64,000 nt of DNA from Pseudoips prasinana. Lineage: Eukaryota > Arthropoda > Insecta > Lepidoptera > Nolidae. Numbering within the stretch: position 1 is the stretch's first letter; every line of letters starts with the position of its first letter. The notes below the pieces were generated by a model. That model was not told the DNA's origin and searched no databases. It saw only the letters and a list, made by a program, of their open reading frames with translations. This document shows, one piece after another, positions 21,080 through 31,838 of the stretch. A program made the translations under genes and the position numbers. Where the stretch lies: the NCBI GenBank assembly GCA_951640165.1, contig OX621241.1, positions 3,792,001 to 3,856,000 of the forward strand, in the 5' to 3' direction.

Positions 21080-21640
21080 ACTCTGAATAAGTAACCATAC
21101 GGGTAAAAATTGACATCCAACCCAGTGAACGTATATAAACAGCTAGTAGTTCATATTTTTTGAAATCATATTTTAATTTTATGCTAGTAGAATATTCTAC
21201 CTATCGTTTATGTAGCAAGAGACATTTAGTCACAGATACTTATATAGGTATCTATTAAACTAGTCTGCGTTTAATCTTATTCGTAGGTGTTATGGGATTA
21301 GCCTTCTTCTTTTTCCGAATGGCTAGTTATACCGATGTCAACAATATAAAATGTAGACATCTAATCTGTGATATCAACTTCAACTCTTAATTGTGGCACT
21401 TGTGGGATAACTACCACAACTCTGTGATTTCGACAATTCTAAAACGCCAATGTATACTTTTTACTCTGTGAAATTTACTGACATTTCCAGTCAATGTCTG
21501 TGTCAATGCCTGTCCATGTCAGTGTCAGTGATAGGTAATTACCATACATCAATAAGTTAAGCATTTACTATGCAGCTATCTCTTTCTTACAAATACGAAT
21601 GTGAATCTGTTCTCTCTTAAAACATTGTCTCCATTTCTAC
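21080..21640. other. No feature seen
   Basis: AT-rich; a (GTCA)-type tract (GTCAATGTCTGTGTCAATGC) near 21495 is the only structure noticed. Confidence 0.45.
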
Positions 21641-21652
21641 ATTCCCGGTAGG

Positions 21653-21796
21653 TATATAAGTGCGTTGACTAAAGTACGCCGGCCGGGAAGTCGCACATTT
21701 TAACGTATCAAAACAAACAAACAAAAAGTTTCGTGGAAATCTGAATTTAGATAATGTCTGCTATCTCCAGTTAGAGACCTGTAGAAATGGAGAAAG
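21653..21796 (+). promoter_or_regulatory. Possible TATA promoter and 10-nt first coding exon
   Basis: TATATAAG at 21653-21660 is followed by GC-rich sequence and a leader containing a six-codon upstream ORF (ATGTCTGCTATCTCCAGTTAG-like, 21754-21774). An ATG at 21787 follows. ATG GAG AAA G is followed by a good donor GTAAGA at 21797. This arrangement fits a first exon, but no second exon was identified, so the call is weak. Confidence 0.22.
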
Positions 21797-21799
21797 GTA

Positions 21800-22480
21800 A
21801 GATCAATTTCAATTTAACTAGTTATTTGCTTTTTCTGAACGAGTTACGAGTTTTAAAGTACATTCTTTTGATTACCTGTGACTTGTGTAAAAACTTTTTA
21901 AAGTTTATAGGTACTTTACATTATTATCAAATATTTTTTACTGATGTGAGATGTGAGTTCTCCCATTGATTTGATTCAACTAAATTGGCATAGGATTTTT
22001 TTTCCATCTATATTGTGATGTGGTCAAACATGGTTTTGGTTTCAAAATAATATCAACTGTAGGGTTTGGAATAAGTAATTAGAGTCTGGGCCATTAGGTC
22101 TAACCATTGGTGGCATTCTATTTAAATTAATTAAGAGCTGAGCGGAGTTCTTTCAGTTACCTATTTCTACCACTAAATCTAAAATCAAATTCTCATTGAA
22201 CACATGTTAGTTTTAAGTATTTTAACTCTTTTTCGTTGGCTTATTGGAACTTCCACTTCCACCTTTTTTTTTTTTTTCTAACAATGCTCCGAGTAAGGTA
22301 GGTCAGTCATACATAAATGTAGGTGAATGTTGGAGAAAACTGTGATTTTAAGGCCAATGTTAAATATGAAAATGTTAAAGTTAGGTTAAAATAATAATAA
22401 ATATATTGCCGCAGTTAACCTACTTCCATCTGACCCCAAACTTGCAGAGTGTACAATACATACAAACCTTATTTATTTCT
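21800..22480. other. No feature seen
   Basis: AT-rich sequence with poly-T tracts; the 60-codon frame at 21787-21969 is low-complexity hydrophobic and reads through a probable donor. Confidence 0.4.
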
Positions 22481-22489
22481 AAAATACAT

Positions 22490-22640
22490 ATATATTAAAA
22501 ATAAATTACACCCACACACAAATAATCATGCTCATCAATTACGTCTTGGGTAGCAATCAAACCTACAATCTCAGTGTCACCAGTCCACCACTCTGTCGCA
22601 CAATTCATAATGAAGTAAAGTACATTTGAACAACATGTAA
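22490..22640 (-). mobile_element. tRNA-derived SINE fragment
   Basis: ATAAATTACACCCACACACAAATAATCATGCTCATC is the reverse of a common SINE body and GTAGCAATCAAACCTACAATCTC contains a decayed B-box. Confidence 0.45.
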
Positions 22641-22884
22641 TTTACTGAGTTTATAAATTTCGCGGCAGCACTTACCACTAGACTAAACAGAGCAGCTATT
22701 AACATTATTATTGGAAAATTCAGATGCTGTGGTGGTCTATATTTATTTTTATTTATGTATATGTGTCCTTATATTTTCATGGGTGTTGGTAATATTGATC
22801 CTTAAATAAATCATATTTTCATGTGTGGTGACGGTGAGAAAACACTGTCTATCTGAGTACAATGAACATAATACTGTAAACAAC

Positions 22885-22975
22885 CAATCTGTCTGCTGAC
22901 TATGGCTATTATGGTATTTCCCTCCAGAATCCTTGGAGAAGGCTTTTGCCCAGCAGTCGGTGTCTTTCACTTTGA
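22885..22975 (+). repeat. Dispersed repeat W, 3' fragment
   Basis: CCAATCTGTCTGCTGACTATGG, TATGGTATTTCCCTCC and GCTTTTGCCCAGCAGTCGG match the second half of repeat W. Confidence 0.5.
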
Positions 22976-23096
22976 ATATAAACAATATTATTTAAGGGGT
23001 CCTGGAGTAAGTAAGCCAAATTGTAGTGTAGTAACTGATCAACAGTTGTGCACGCGAACTTAGTCTCCGTTGGTTTTTAATAATTTTATTGTTAAA

Positions 23097-23921
23097 ATGC
23101 CGCAAGTTGGCGCCGATACGGCTATTGGCGAACTGTCGAAGAAAGTGATAACTTTGACGTCGAAGATCACGGCCCAATCTTCATTAATTGAGGCGCAAAA
23201 TAAGAAAATTGAAGATCAACAGTTGACGATTGATAATTATTTTACCACCATTAATAATTTAGTGAAGGTAGTTGGTGAGTTAACCACTAAAATAAACCGT
23301 CTGGTAGCATCGACTGCATCGGGTGTGAGCGAAACAGAAGATGCGACTAAGATAGCAGTGCGGCAAAGTGCGAGCGGGACAACGGTGATTGCAGCGAATG
23401 CTTCGGCGATATCGCAAGACGACTCCAATGTAACGTTACGCGCGCGCCGAGCGACGGAACGCACTAAAGCTAAGGCCGCGGTTACACAGAGCAGTGATAC
23501 GGATGAAAAAAAGGTACCGATTCAACAACGGAAAAATGATAAAGAAATCCCATGTGCTTCCAATAATGATGGGAGTTGGAAGATTGTTAGTCGAAAGAAA
23601 ACTAAGGTGGATTCAAAAACCATTTTAAAAGGAGGAAATTCACAGATTTCTTCTTTCCAAGCAATTCAAAAAAAGAAGTACATTTGGTCGTTGCATCCTG
23701 AAACCTCAGTCGAGGCGATAACGGAGCACGTGAAGTCCATTTGTACCTCAGACGATGTCAAAGTGGAAAAAATTGTCCCTAAATCTAAAAGGGATTACGC
23801 ATCGTTTAGGGTAGGCGTACCAGAGTCTGAATTCGACAAAGTGAACAGTGTGGATAGTTGGCCGGTTAATACTCAATTTAAGGAATGGGTCTGGTTTCGA
23901 AACTCACAGAAGCCCGCTTAA
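23097..23921 (+). CDS. LINE ORF1 protein, outer element
   Basis: 274 codons from the ATG at 23097 (an alternative upstream GTG in frame is at 23070). Residues ~5-70 form a heptad-rich, Leu/Ile/Val/Lys segment (SKKVITLTSKI, KKIEDQQLTI), a probable coiled coil. A basic Ser/Thr-rich middle follows, then a C-terminal domain with YIWSLHPETS, VKVEKIVPKSKRDYASFRVG and EWVWFR. That domain is typical of ORF1 proteins in arthropod CR1/Jockey-group elements. The role is RNA binding and particle formation (family inference). Intact. The ORF2 frame is open from about 23848 and overlaps the end, with no ATG ahead of the endonuclease motif, suggesting reinitiation or frameshift. Confidence 0.75.
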   Translation: MPQVGADTAIGELSKKVITLTSKITAQSSLIEAQNKKIEDQQLTIDNYFTTINNLVKVVGELTTKINRLVASTASGVSETEDATKIAVRQSASGTTVIAANASAISQDDSNVTLRARRATERTKAKAAVTQSSDTDEKKVPIQQRKNDKEIPCASNNDGSWKIVSRKKTKVDSKTILKGGNSQISSFQAIQKKKYIWSLHPETSVEAITEHVKSICTSDDVKVEKIVPKSKRDYASFRVGVPESEFDKVNSVDSWPVNTQFKEWVWFRNSQKPA

Positions 23922-24087
23922 GGAAAGGAAGCAAACCACTAAGTCCATACAAGTGTATTACCAAAACGGCTGGGGACTGCGAACGAAGACAAAAACTTTC
24001 TACACTAATTTGTTGGCATCAACACATGACCTATTTGCAGTTACTGAGTCTGGTTTAAACACTTCTATTAAAGACGGAGAAATTGTT
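23922..24087 (+). pseudogene. Outer LINE ORF2, endonuclease N-terminus (interrupted)
   Basis: Begins the apurinic-like endonuclease: VYYQNGWGLRTKT (the N of Y-Q-N is a conserved catalytic position) and FAVTESGLN (catalytic Glu). It stops at 24087 where the inverted LINE begins. Reading resumes at 28212. Confidence 0.75.
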
Positions 24088-24261
24088 TATTTATTTATTT
24101 ATTTATTAGTACAACCACATCATATGTATTATAACAATTATTGCAACATTATTACCAGTATAATTCTGATACACATGACACTGATGGTGTACATAACATT
24201 TGCCGATACATAGCATAATTTTATTATAAGTATATAATTTAAATATGTACATTGTTAGTAA

Positions 24262-27180
24262 CTATTGGATATTTTTTTGTAATTTGGACTTAAATTTATT
24301 AAATGAATCGTGAAAGATGTCAATGCTTGGATCGCGGGTTTGGATAAAATTGTACAAGTTCAGTGTTCTGTTAATAGGAGACCGTTGGCCCAAGTTAGTT
24401 TTTGAAAAAGAGGTATGAAATATTTTTTTTGTTTTGTGTCTTGGATGATGATAGGGGATTGCTAGAGATACTTTCTGTAATAGATGGCTACACTGTATTT
24501 GGTTATTGAGCAATTTGTGAAGAAAACATAAGTCTTGAATACGTCTATGATCATGAAGGGTGGTCATTCTAAATTTAGATAAGCGTTGTTCGTATGGATT
24601 TCTATGAGAGAAGCCGCTGCATGAGAATGCTAAATGTCTTGTGAACTTCCGCTGAATGCTCTCAATTCGTTGGGAATGAACAACATAGGATGGAGACCAT
24701 ACAGTACTACCATATTCGAGATTGCTGCGCACGAGTGCGTTATACAAAAGTATTTTTGTGTTAACATTGCCAAAGCCGACAGTATTTCTTCTTAGAAAGC
24801 CGAGCATTTGGGCACCTTTGGAAATTGCCTTATCTATATGTGACACAAACGTTAACTTTTTGTCAATGATGACGCCCAGATCTCGTATTTCCTCAACTTC
24901 AGTTAGAGACTTGCCAGCAATCTCGTAGTTTGTCACAAGCGGTTTTTTTTTCTTGGTATATTTAATATGGTAACATTTGTCAACGTTGAGAGTCATGCGG
25001 TTCAAATTACACCAATCCAGAATCTCATTTATGTCGTCTTGTATCAAGTTTGAATCTGTAAATGACTTAACTGTACGAAAAATTTTTAGATCATCAGCGA
25101 ATAGAGAAATTTTACAATGTTTAATGCGATAAGATAAATCGTTAATAAATATTAAAAAGAGAACCGGTCCCAGATGGGATCCTTGTGGGACGCCAGATTC
25201 AGCGAAATAAGTTTGGGATTCATATCCATTGACGACTACACTCTGGGGTCTACCATGCAAATAAGATCTGAACCAATTCAGTAGCGTTCCTGCCACACCG
25301 TACACTTCCAATTTTTGCATAAGGATTTGGTGGTTAACTTTATCAAAGGCGCTGCTGAAATCGGTATAAATTGCGTCTACCTGTAAACCGGAATCAACTG
25401 TTTGAGATATATCTGAAATAAAGGGGACTAAGTTTGAGAGTACAGAACGGCCTTTACGAAATCCATGTTGGTTGTCGGAAATACTATTATTTACTAAATT
25501 TGTTATGATGGGATACAGAAGAGACTCAAACAATTTAGAGAAACATGAAAGTATTGATATTGGACGGTAATTTTTCACATTGGCGTGATCTCCTTTTTAA
25601 AAAACGGGCATTATACGTGCCTTTTTCCATTCATCAGGAAAAATTCCTTCAGAAACAGAACGATTAAAAATTTGAGTTAAAGGTAGTACAATAGAACGAC
25701 CGCAGCGTTTGACAAAGTAGGGAGGTATATTATCAGGCCCGGCGCCTTTTAAAGTATTAAGTTTTTTTATTTCACGTTCGATATTCAATTCAGTAAATTG
25801 TGGTTTGGATATGATATTGTTATTAGGGGATGGGAATGCACATAAATGGGATACAGTGCCAGCCGAGACTTCTTTAGAGTATACCGAGCGAAATTGATCA
25901 GCAAGGAGATTGGCAATATCTTCACCTTCTTGTGCAACATAAGTGTCCATGTACATTTTTGCTGGTAACAGAGAATGTCCACCACGTTTACTTTTGATAT
26001 AATTCCAGAATAATTTTGGATTTTTGGGCATATTAGATTCTATGGTCGCCTTATAATTTCTGTAACATTCATCAAAGAGCTTATGGCAACGACCTCACAA
26101 CAAATGAAATTCGATCTCATCACGGGGGTTTTTGTATTTTTTAAATCTTTTACGGACTTTTTCTTTCTCTTTTAGGAGATTAATCAATGCTTTATTGAAC
26201 CAAGGTGGATAAGACGATTCGGTGCAACGTCGAATCGGTACATTTTTGGAAATTATTTTCCTTAAATAACAATAGAATTCGCGTACCATCTCATTGACAT
26301 CTTTACAGGGAAAGAATACAGATTCCCAGTTAATGTTAAATAAATCTCTCTTAACCTGCTCATAATCAGTCTTATAGAAGTTATACTTATCAATTTTTTT
26401 GGGAACAAGGTACTTAATATTATCATAATTAGGAATATTAACTAGTAGACCAGGGTGTATTTGGTAACACTTACTTAATGTGCTTATAGGTGTCGTTACC
26501 GAAATATTTGGCATATTACTAAGTACTAAGTCTAGTAAACGACAGTCACTGTTCAGAATAGAATTAAATTGATATAGAGTATTTGTTGACATGAAGTCTA
26601 TGAAGGAATAACCCAGTCCTGTATTATAATTAGATGGGGTCATATGGGTGTGATCATCTTCAGTATGCCAGTTAATAAAACTTAGATTAAAATCACCTAG
26701 TATTATTACGTCGTTTGAGTTATTGATTACATTGTCTATTGAGTCTAATAAATTGGTTAGTTCGTATGCCTTTACTGGGGGAGGTAGATACACAGCACAT
26801 ATCGATAGCTTTTTGATCATGTTTCCGGTATTAATTTCCACTGAGACCCACAAATCCTCCAAGTCGCGTGTTTCCCAATTTACTACTCTAAAAGATGCCA
26901 AGTCGCGTGATACTGCTATCAAAACTCCGCCACCATCTTTCTTATTACTATGTGAACATATTCTATCTCGCCGGTATACCACATATCTCTTATCGAACAA
27001 TTCGTTACTAGATATGTTCGCGTTAAGCCAAGTCTCAGTAAAAACAATAATCTTATAATTAGAGTTTAAGACATTTCTAAACAAATCATCTGTTTTGGTC
27101 CTAAGACCTTGAACGTTCTGATAATAAATATCAAGCATTTTTAAGTTAGAATCTAGTACATACATAAAACAATAATACAT
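24262..27180 (-). pseudogene. Inner LINE ORF2 (endonuclease-RT), two nonsense codons
   Basis: 973 codon positions in one frame, interrupted by TGA at 26097-26095 and TAA at 25599-25597. Endonuclease: YYQNVQGLRT, FTETWLNAN, GGGVLIAV, GDFNLSFINW and LDLVLSN, but the usual S-D-H motif reads Q-I-H. RT: NYRPISILSCFSKLFE, HGFRKGRS, AFDKVNHQ, GVPQGSHLGPVLF, catalytic FADD (in SLFADDLKIFR) intact. C-terminus: ALVRSNLEYGSTVW and KFKSKLQ. The TAA replaces Lys of the V-F-K-K-G-D-H motif (AAA to TAA). No frameshift. Confidence 0.85.
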
Positions 27181-27188
27181 TTAGAAAT

Positions 27189-28077
27189 TTAACGAATAAG
27201 GTTCAGACTTTCGATACTCCTGATAGAAATAGCTTGGTGACTTTCATCTCGACGCACATAAATCCGGCCATTGCGAATCCACACGAACTTAAAGTTCATT
27301 TCTTTGGCCTTTATCCGAGCAGCAGCATGCAGGTACTTGTTGCCAGGTGTCAGATGTTCGCCAACAAAAACTGGAGAACGAGTGCCTCCTATGCCCAGAT
27401 GATTAGTATTGAGTTTATCTTCGGGATTTTTTTTGTTGTATTTAGTTACTGCTGCTAAAACCTGATCGCGTGTACGGGGGTTCCGTAGCTTTGCGACTAT
27501 AGCTCGAGGTTTGTTGTTGTCCCTAGATAGTTTGGCGACTCTAGTTACGTGTTGGATATCATCAAGGGTTAACGGGCACTCAACTGTTTTTGTAAGTTGG
27601 ACTATGGTATCAGTAAGTATTTCAGCTCTGTTTTCAGGAATCCCATTAATTTCGATGTTACACTCTCTCATATGCACCTCCACTGTACTGAGTCGTCCAG
27701 TCAATTCACTGACGGTGGCCTTTAGTTTATCATTTTCTTTTTTCATGTCAATTAAGGTGGTGGTGTTCTCGTCGAGGCGCGTTTTCATATCCTCATACTG
27801 CTTATTCAAAATAGCTGGTTATTTTCTCATTAATATTTTTAAGCTCCGAAGTTACTAATTGTTTAATCGTTGAGTTAATTGCTGTAAAAATTTCTTCCTT
27901 CAAAATTTCCCGAAGTCTATCCTCTGTTCCATGGCTGTAGGGAGTAGGTGTTAATGATTTTGGTGGTTTGACTCGTTGTGTAATGTTAGAAGGGTCATCG
28001 GTTGACGCCACTATATCTGAGATATTTGGGCATTTTGATGGTCCAGCGTTTCCGGCTTTACGGGTATTCAATGACAT
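27189..28077 (-). pseudogene. Inner LINE ORF1 with FP25K-like domain, one frameshift
   Basis: Two overlapping frames. N-terminal 91 residues (28077-27802) end NINEKITSYFE and the second frame (27809-27189) takes up at NKQYEDMKTRLDEN; a one-base indel near 27803 explains the break. The second part has a coiled coil, then ECNIEINGIPENRAEIL, HVTRVAKLSRDNNKPR and FKFVWIRNGRIYVR. These are motifs of the C-terminal fold shared with baculovirus FP-type proteins that is common in insect LINE ORF1 products. Probably nucleic-acid binding. Here it is a retrotransposon gene, not a viral one. Confidence 0.7.
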
Positions 28078-28211
28078 AATGACGTTTTATCCTTTTATAA
28101 ATCACAATATAATAAATTGTATTACAATATAGATGGTTGCAATATCGTCGTTATTGTGAAATTAAGTAGGTAGGTAAAATATATGCGCGCTTCGAAAGGC
28201 CGCCCGGCCGT

Positions 28212-30956
28212 GTTCCTCTCGGATATAAGATATTACGGTGCGATCGATCAGATGGAAGGAAACAAGGAGGTGTGTTCGTGGCGGTATCCTCTCGATTCGA
28301 TATTTGTCAAGTGCGCATCGATAATGTAGACACGGCCTTATTTGAGATTGTCTGTGCAAAAGTCAGCTGTAGAAATACTTTGTTGTTATTGTGTTGCGTG
28401 GTGTATATTCCACCAGCGTGTAATTATAATGAATATATGCAGTTATTTCAAATTATGGAAACTATATGTACTAAGTATGAATCAGTGATAGTGCTGGGTG
28501 ATTTTAACATGCCTTCGGCAACGGTAGAAGTTCAAAGTTATTTTGAATATTTTGCAGCGTTCTGTGAATTTCGGCAGGTAAATAACATATATAATATTAA
28601 TAATCGTACTTTAGACTTAGTATTGACTACGCTATCGGAGGGTGACATAGTGGTAAAAGGATCGGATGACCCGTTGGTAGGTATTGACGTTCATCATCCC
28701 CCGCTGGATATTAAAGTAACTTTAAGGTCGAATCATGATGTGAGGCAGATGCATGTACAGGACAGTATAGACGTTAATAACAGCCTTTACACTTCCTGGA
28801 ATTTTACTAAGTGTAATTTTTCTAGGTTGTACGAAAAATTTGGCATGTTAGACTGGGAAGCTTTGTATAAAATTAAAAATTCGGAAGAGGCGTTGAACTA
28901 TTTCTATAGTATTATCAACGACGCCATTAGCGAATATACGCCTAGAAAAATCAAATATAATAAGCCTAAAACGAGTGATAGGTACACTTATCCAGAATGG
29001 TACACCTCAGATTTAATAAACGATATTAAGGTTAAATCGAAGTATCATAAAATTTATAAAACAACACGATCAACGTGTGATTACGAAACGTTTTCTCGAT
29101 ATCGGTCATTGGTTAAACGAAAACTTATATCGACCTATGAAGCTTATCAGCGTAGGCTACAATTAAACATTAAAAACGATCCGAAATCTTTCTGGAATTA
29201 CATTAGAAGTAAACAATGCAAGCGCTTCAAAAATGTAGTAAAAAAGGATGGGGTAGTATTGAATGCAGAAAATGGTGCGGAATGTTTTGCTTCATTTTTT
29301 CACTCCGTTTATAGCACGGAGCGCCCGGTTTTAGATCCGGTTGAAGCAGAGCGGTCGGCGGGCATGAGAGCGGGCGCAGCGCGGGTGCACGTAGGTCAAC
29401 TCAGCGCACGGGAACTGCGCTCAGCGCTCAACCACCTCAAGTCCAAGCACTCAGTGGGGCCTGATGGGATACCACCGTATATCGTGAAGGATTGTCGCGA
29501 GGTGCTCTGGAAGCCCTTGTTGCACGTATTTAATATGTGCTTAAAGGAAGGCCTATATCCAGATCGATGGAAAATTACCAGAGTAATACCAGTCCCGAAG
29601 GGTAGTGCAAGTGATGACGTTAGTGGTTATAGGCCGGTAGCGGTGCTGTCGGCGTTCGCCAAAGTATTTGAGTCTGCATTACACGCGTGTATTTACACGC
29701 AAATCAGCTCCCAATTGACGGACGCGCAGCACGGTTTCCGGCCAGGACGAAGTACGGGGAGTAACCTATTGTCGTTTATGACGTACCTAGCACCTGTCAT
29801 TGATGCAGGAGGGCAGGTAGACTGCGCGTACTTCGATTTCCGAAGGGCCTTTGACACCGTTAATAATGATTGTCTGCTGTCTAAGATGGCGGCGCTTGGA
29901 TTTACGTCGCACTTACTCAAATTCTTTGCAAGCTATCTGGGAGAACGCAGACAATACGTGGAGTATGAGGGATATAAATCTAGGCCATACTTTACTCTTT
30001 CAGAAATTAGTCAGGGGTCTAACCTAGGGCCCCTGGAATTCATTATTATGATCAATGATCTGCCGGCAGTTGTCCAGCATGCCGACTGTCTGCTGTTTGC
30101 AGATGACCTTAAGGTGTATCTGCCGATAGTAGACGACTCGGACGCTGGACGATTGCAGGGAGACATCGACCGGATAGTGCAGTGGAGCTATGCCAACAAG
30201 CTAGGTTTTAATGTTGCTAAGTGCGGAGTAATGAGCTATAGTCGGGCCAGGGCTCCACAGCATTATACATATAAAATGGATAGTGCGTTGATTCCACGCT
30301 TTAATTATACTCGAGACTTAGGGGTCGAAATGGTACCTGAGTTAACGTTTCGTAAGCACATTATTGACATCTGCAACAAGTCATTTAGAAATTTAGGTTT
30401 CATTTTGAGAAATTGTAAGGATTTCAATAATCTTTTAGTTGTAAAGATGTTATACAACGCCCTCGTTCGGAGTCATCTCGAATCGACATCTTTTATTTGG
30501 AACCCACATGAGGCTAAATACAGCCTTATGGTGGAGAAAATTCAAAATAAATTTTCTCGATTTTTATACAACAAAGAATACGGAGTGTACCCCATATACC
30601 CACTGATGTACCCAAGCTTGTTTGTGCTTGGTATAGTCGGATACGAGCGGCTAAGCGTGCGGCGCGATGTGGCACTAGTCATATACGTATGGCGCGTACT
30701 GCGCGGCCATCTATACCACCCAGCCGTGCTCTCGGAGCTGCGGCTGTGCGCCCCTGATGGCTACGTGGGCGCGCGCCGCCGCCCCGCTACGCTCAGCGTA
30801 CCGGTAGCAAGAACGAACTTACTCAAGTTCGCCCCAGTGTCGCGTGCCATACGACTCATAAATTTAATAGCAGCGGAAATTGACATATACTACTGTAGCC
30901 TGCCAAAATTCGCAGAAGTAGCGCAAAGGTGCATTGTATGTAACTCAAATGTATAA
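28212..30956 (+). pseudogene. Outer LINE ORF2, main part (endonuclease-RT)
   Basis: 915 codons without a stop. Continues the endonuclease: PLGYKILRCDRSDGRKQGG, VVYIPPA, GDFNMPSA, LDLVLTT and a V-H-H-P motif where S-D-H-H-P is usual. RT: GYRPVAVLSAFAKVFE, HGFRPGRSTGSNLL, AFDTVNND, SQGSNLGPLEF and an intact catalytic FADD (LLFADDLKVYL). Thumb and C-terminal parts end DIYYCSLPKFAEVAQRC. Apart from the insertion upstream, no damage is visible, so the outer element was probably competent, or nearly so, when it was interrupted. Coding is GC-richer than its surroundings (around 29330-29450 and 30700-30850). Confidence 0.85.
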
Positions 30957-31052
30957 ATTTTGTATGTAATTTTAATTATAGCTTATAATATCGTTTTGGT
31001 GTATGCTGTAAAGATATTGTAATTTGAATTGAAATAAATAAATAAATAAAAA

Positions 31053-31719
31053 AATTACCAAAATGTTTGTATACTCATAACTTCAATACATCTGCACCAT
31101 ATTGGATAAACCTTTCTTTTATGTATTCGTTATTGTCAGGAGAAGGTATGTATGAAAAACAGCAAACATTTTAAAATATCACAACTGTGAGATGTTGATT
31201 CTTCAGTACTTTATTATATTTATTTGTTCTCTCTCCAGAAGAATACAGAATATTTTTTTTAAATAATAATATTAAACTTTAAACAGTGTTGCCCGCCAAA
31301 AATAGAGCTTGAGTAATGTCAGTGCAAACTCTTCTTTGTCATTGGGTTCGTACCTCTTGTGTATTTTTGAGGGCTGCATCTCACTTTGGGCTAATTAGTG
31401 TTTCTATGTTTGCCTTTTATGTGTCTATGTCATTTCACTTCTAATAATAGGAATAATAGCGACACTGCTCTATGGAAGTGCACCATTTGCTAAGTAAATA
31501 GTATGCAATTGAATATTCAGGCTTCTGGTTATACATAAAAATCCGTCATGAACCAATTAGTGAAATAGCAACTCATAATTTATATTTTTTTTGTAATGAT
31601 ATTAACATTTTTGTTTATGGTCTCGGTGAATCAGCTGTTTAATTGCTACGGAATACCAATAGATGATGCATATTGTTACTATTCCTTGTAGAATGTGTTT
31701 CAAAGAGAATAATAAATTT
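31053..31719. other. No feature seen
   Basis: AT-rich sequence between two retrotransposon insertions; no ORF or repeat recognised. Confidence 0.5.
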
Positions 31720-31838
31720 AAATAATAATAATAATATCTGGTGACAACGTCACACAGATCATCCTAGCCCCAAACTAAGCAAAGCTTGTACTATGGGTAC
31801 CAGGCGACGATATACATACTTATATAGATAGATAAATA
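31720..31838 (-). mobile_element. SINE family A, 3' half (split)
   Basis: ATCATCCTAGCCCCAAACTA, AAGCTTGTACTATGGGTACC and GCGACGATATACATAC are the reverse of the SINE A body. It is interrupted after TAAATA at 31833-31838 by an RTE element and continues at 34075. Confidence 0.8.

Larger units (their letters stand above)
24088..28211 (-). mobile_element. Inner LINE (CR1/Zenon-like), near full length
   Basis: Complete-looking minus-strand element. GC-rich 5' end (CGGCCGGGCGGCC read inward from 28210), short 5' UTR, ORF1 (28077-27189, one frameshift), ORF2 (27180-24262, two nonsense codons), 3' UTR and a terminal (AATA)n run at 24089-24106. It sits inside the endonuclease region of the outer LINE, with a 3-4-bp shared target (GTT or TGTT). 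Confidence 0.8.
22995..31052 (+). mobile_element. Outer LINE (CR1-group-like), split by another LINE
   Basis: Plus-strand element with ORF1 (23097-23921), the start of ORF2 (to 24087), an opposite-strand LINE insert (24088-28211), and the rest of ORF2 (28212-30956). A 3' UTR ends in GAAATAAATAAATAAATAA near 31050. The ORF2 frame is in register on both sides of the insert, with GTT at 24085-24087 and 28212-28214 as the shared target bases. The 5' end is estimated near GGGGTCCTGGAG at 22995. Confidence 0.8.

Noticed and set aside
24058..24084. GAAATT (24079-24084 and 28158-28163) as the target duplication of the inner LINE
   Set aside because: Using it would leave a TAG and about 18 extra codons in the outer ORF2; the GTT junction at 24085 and 28212 restores the frame and the expected spacing.
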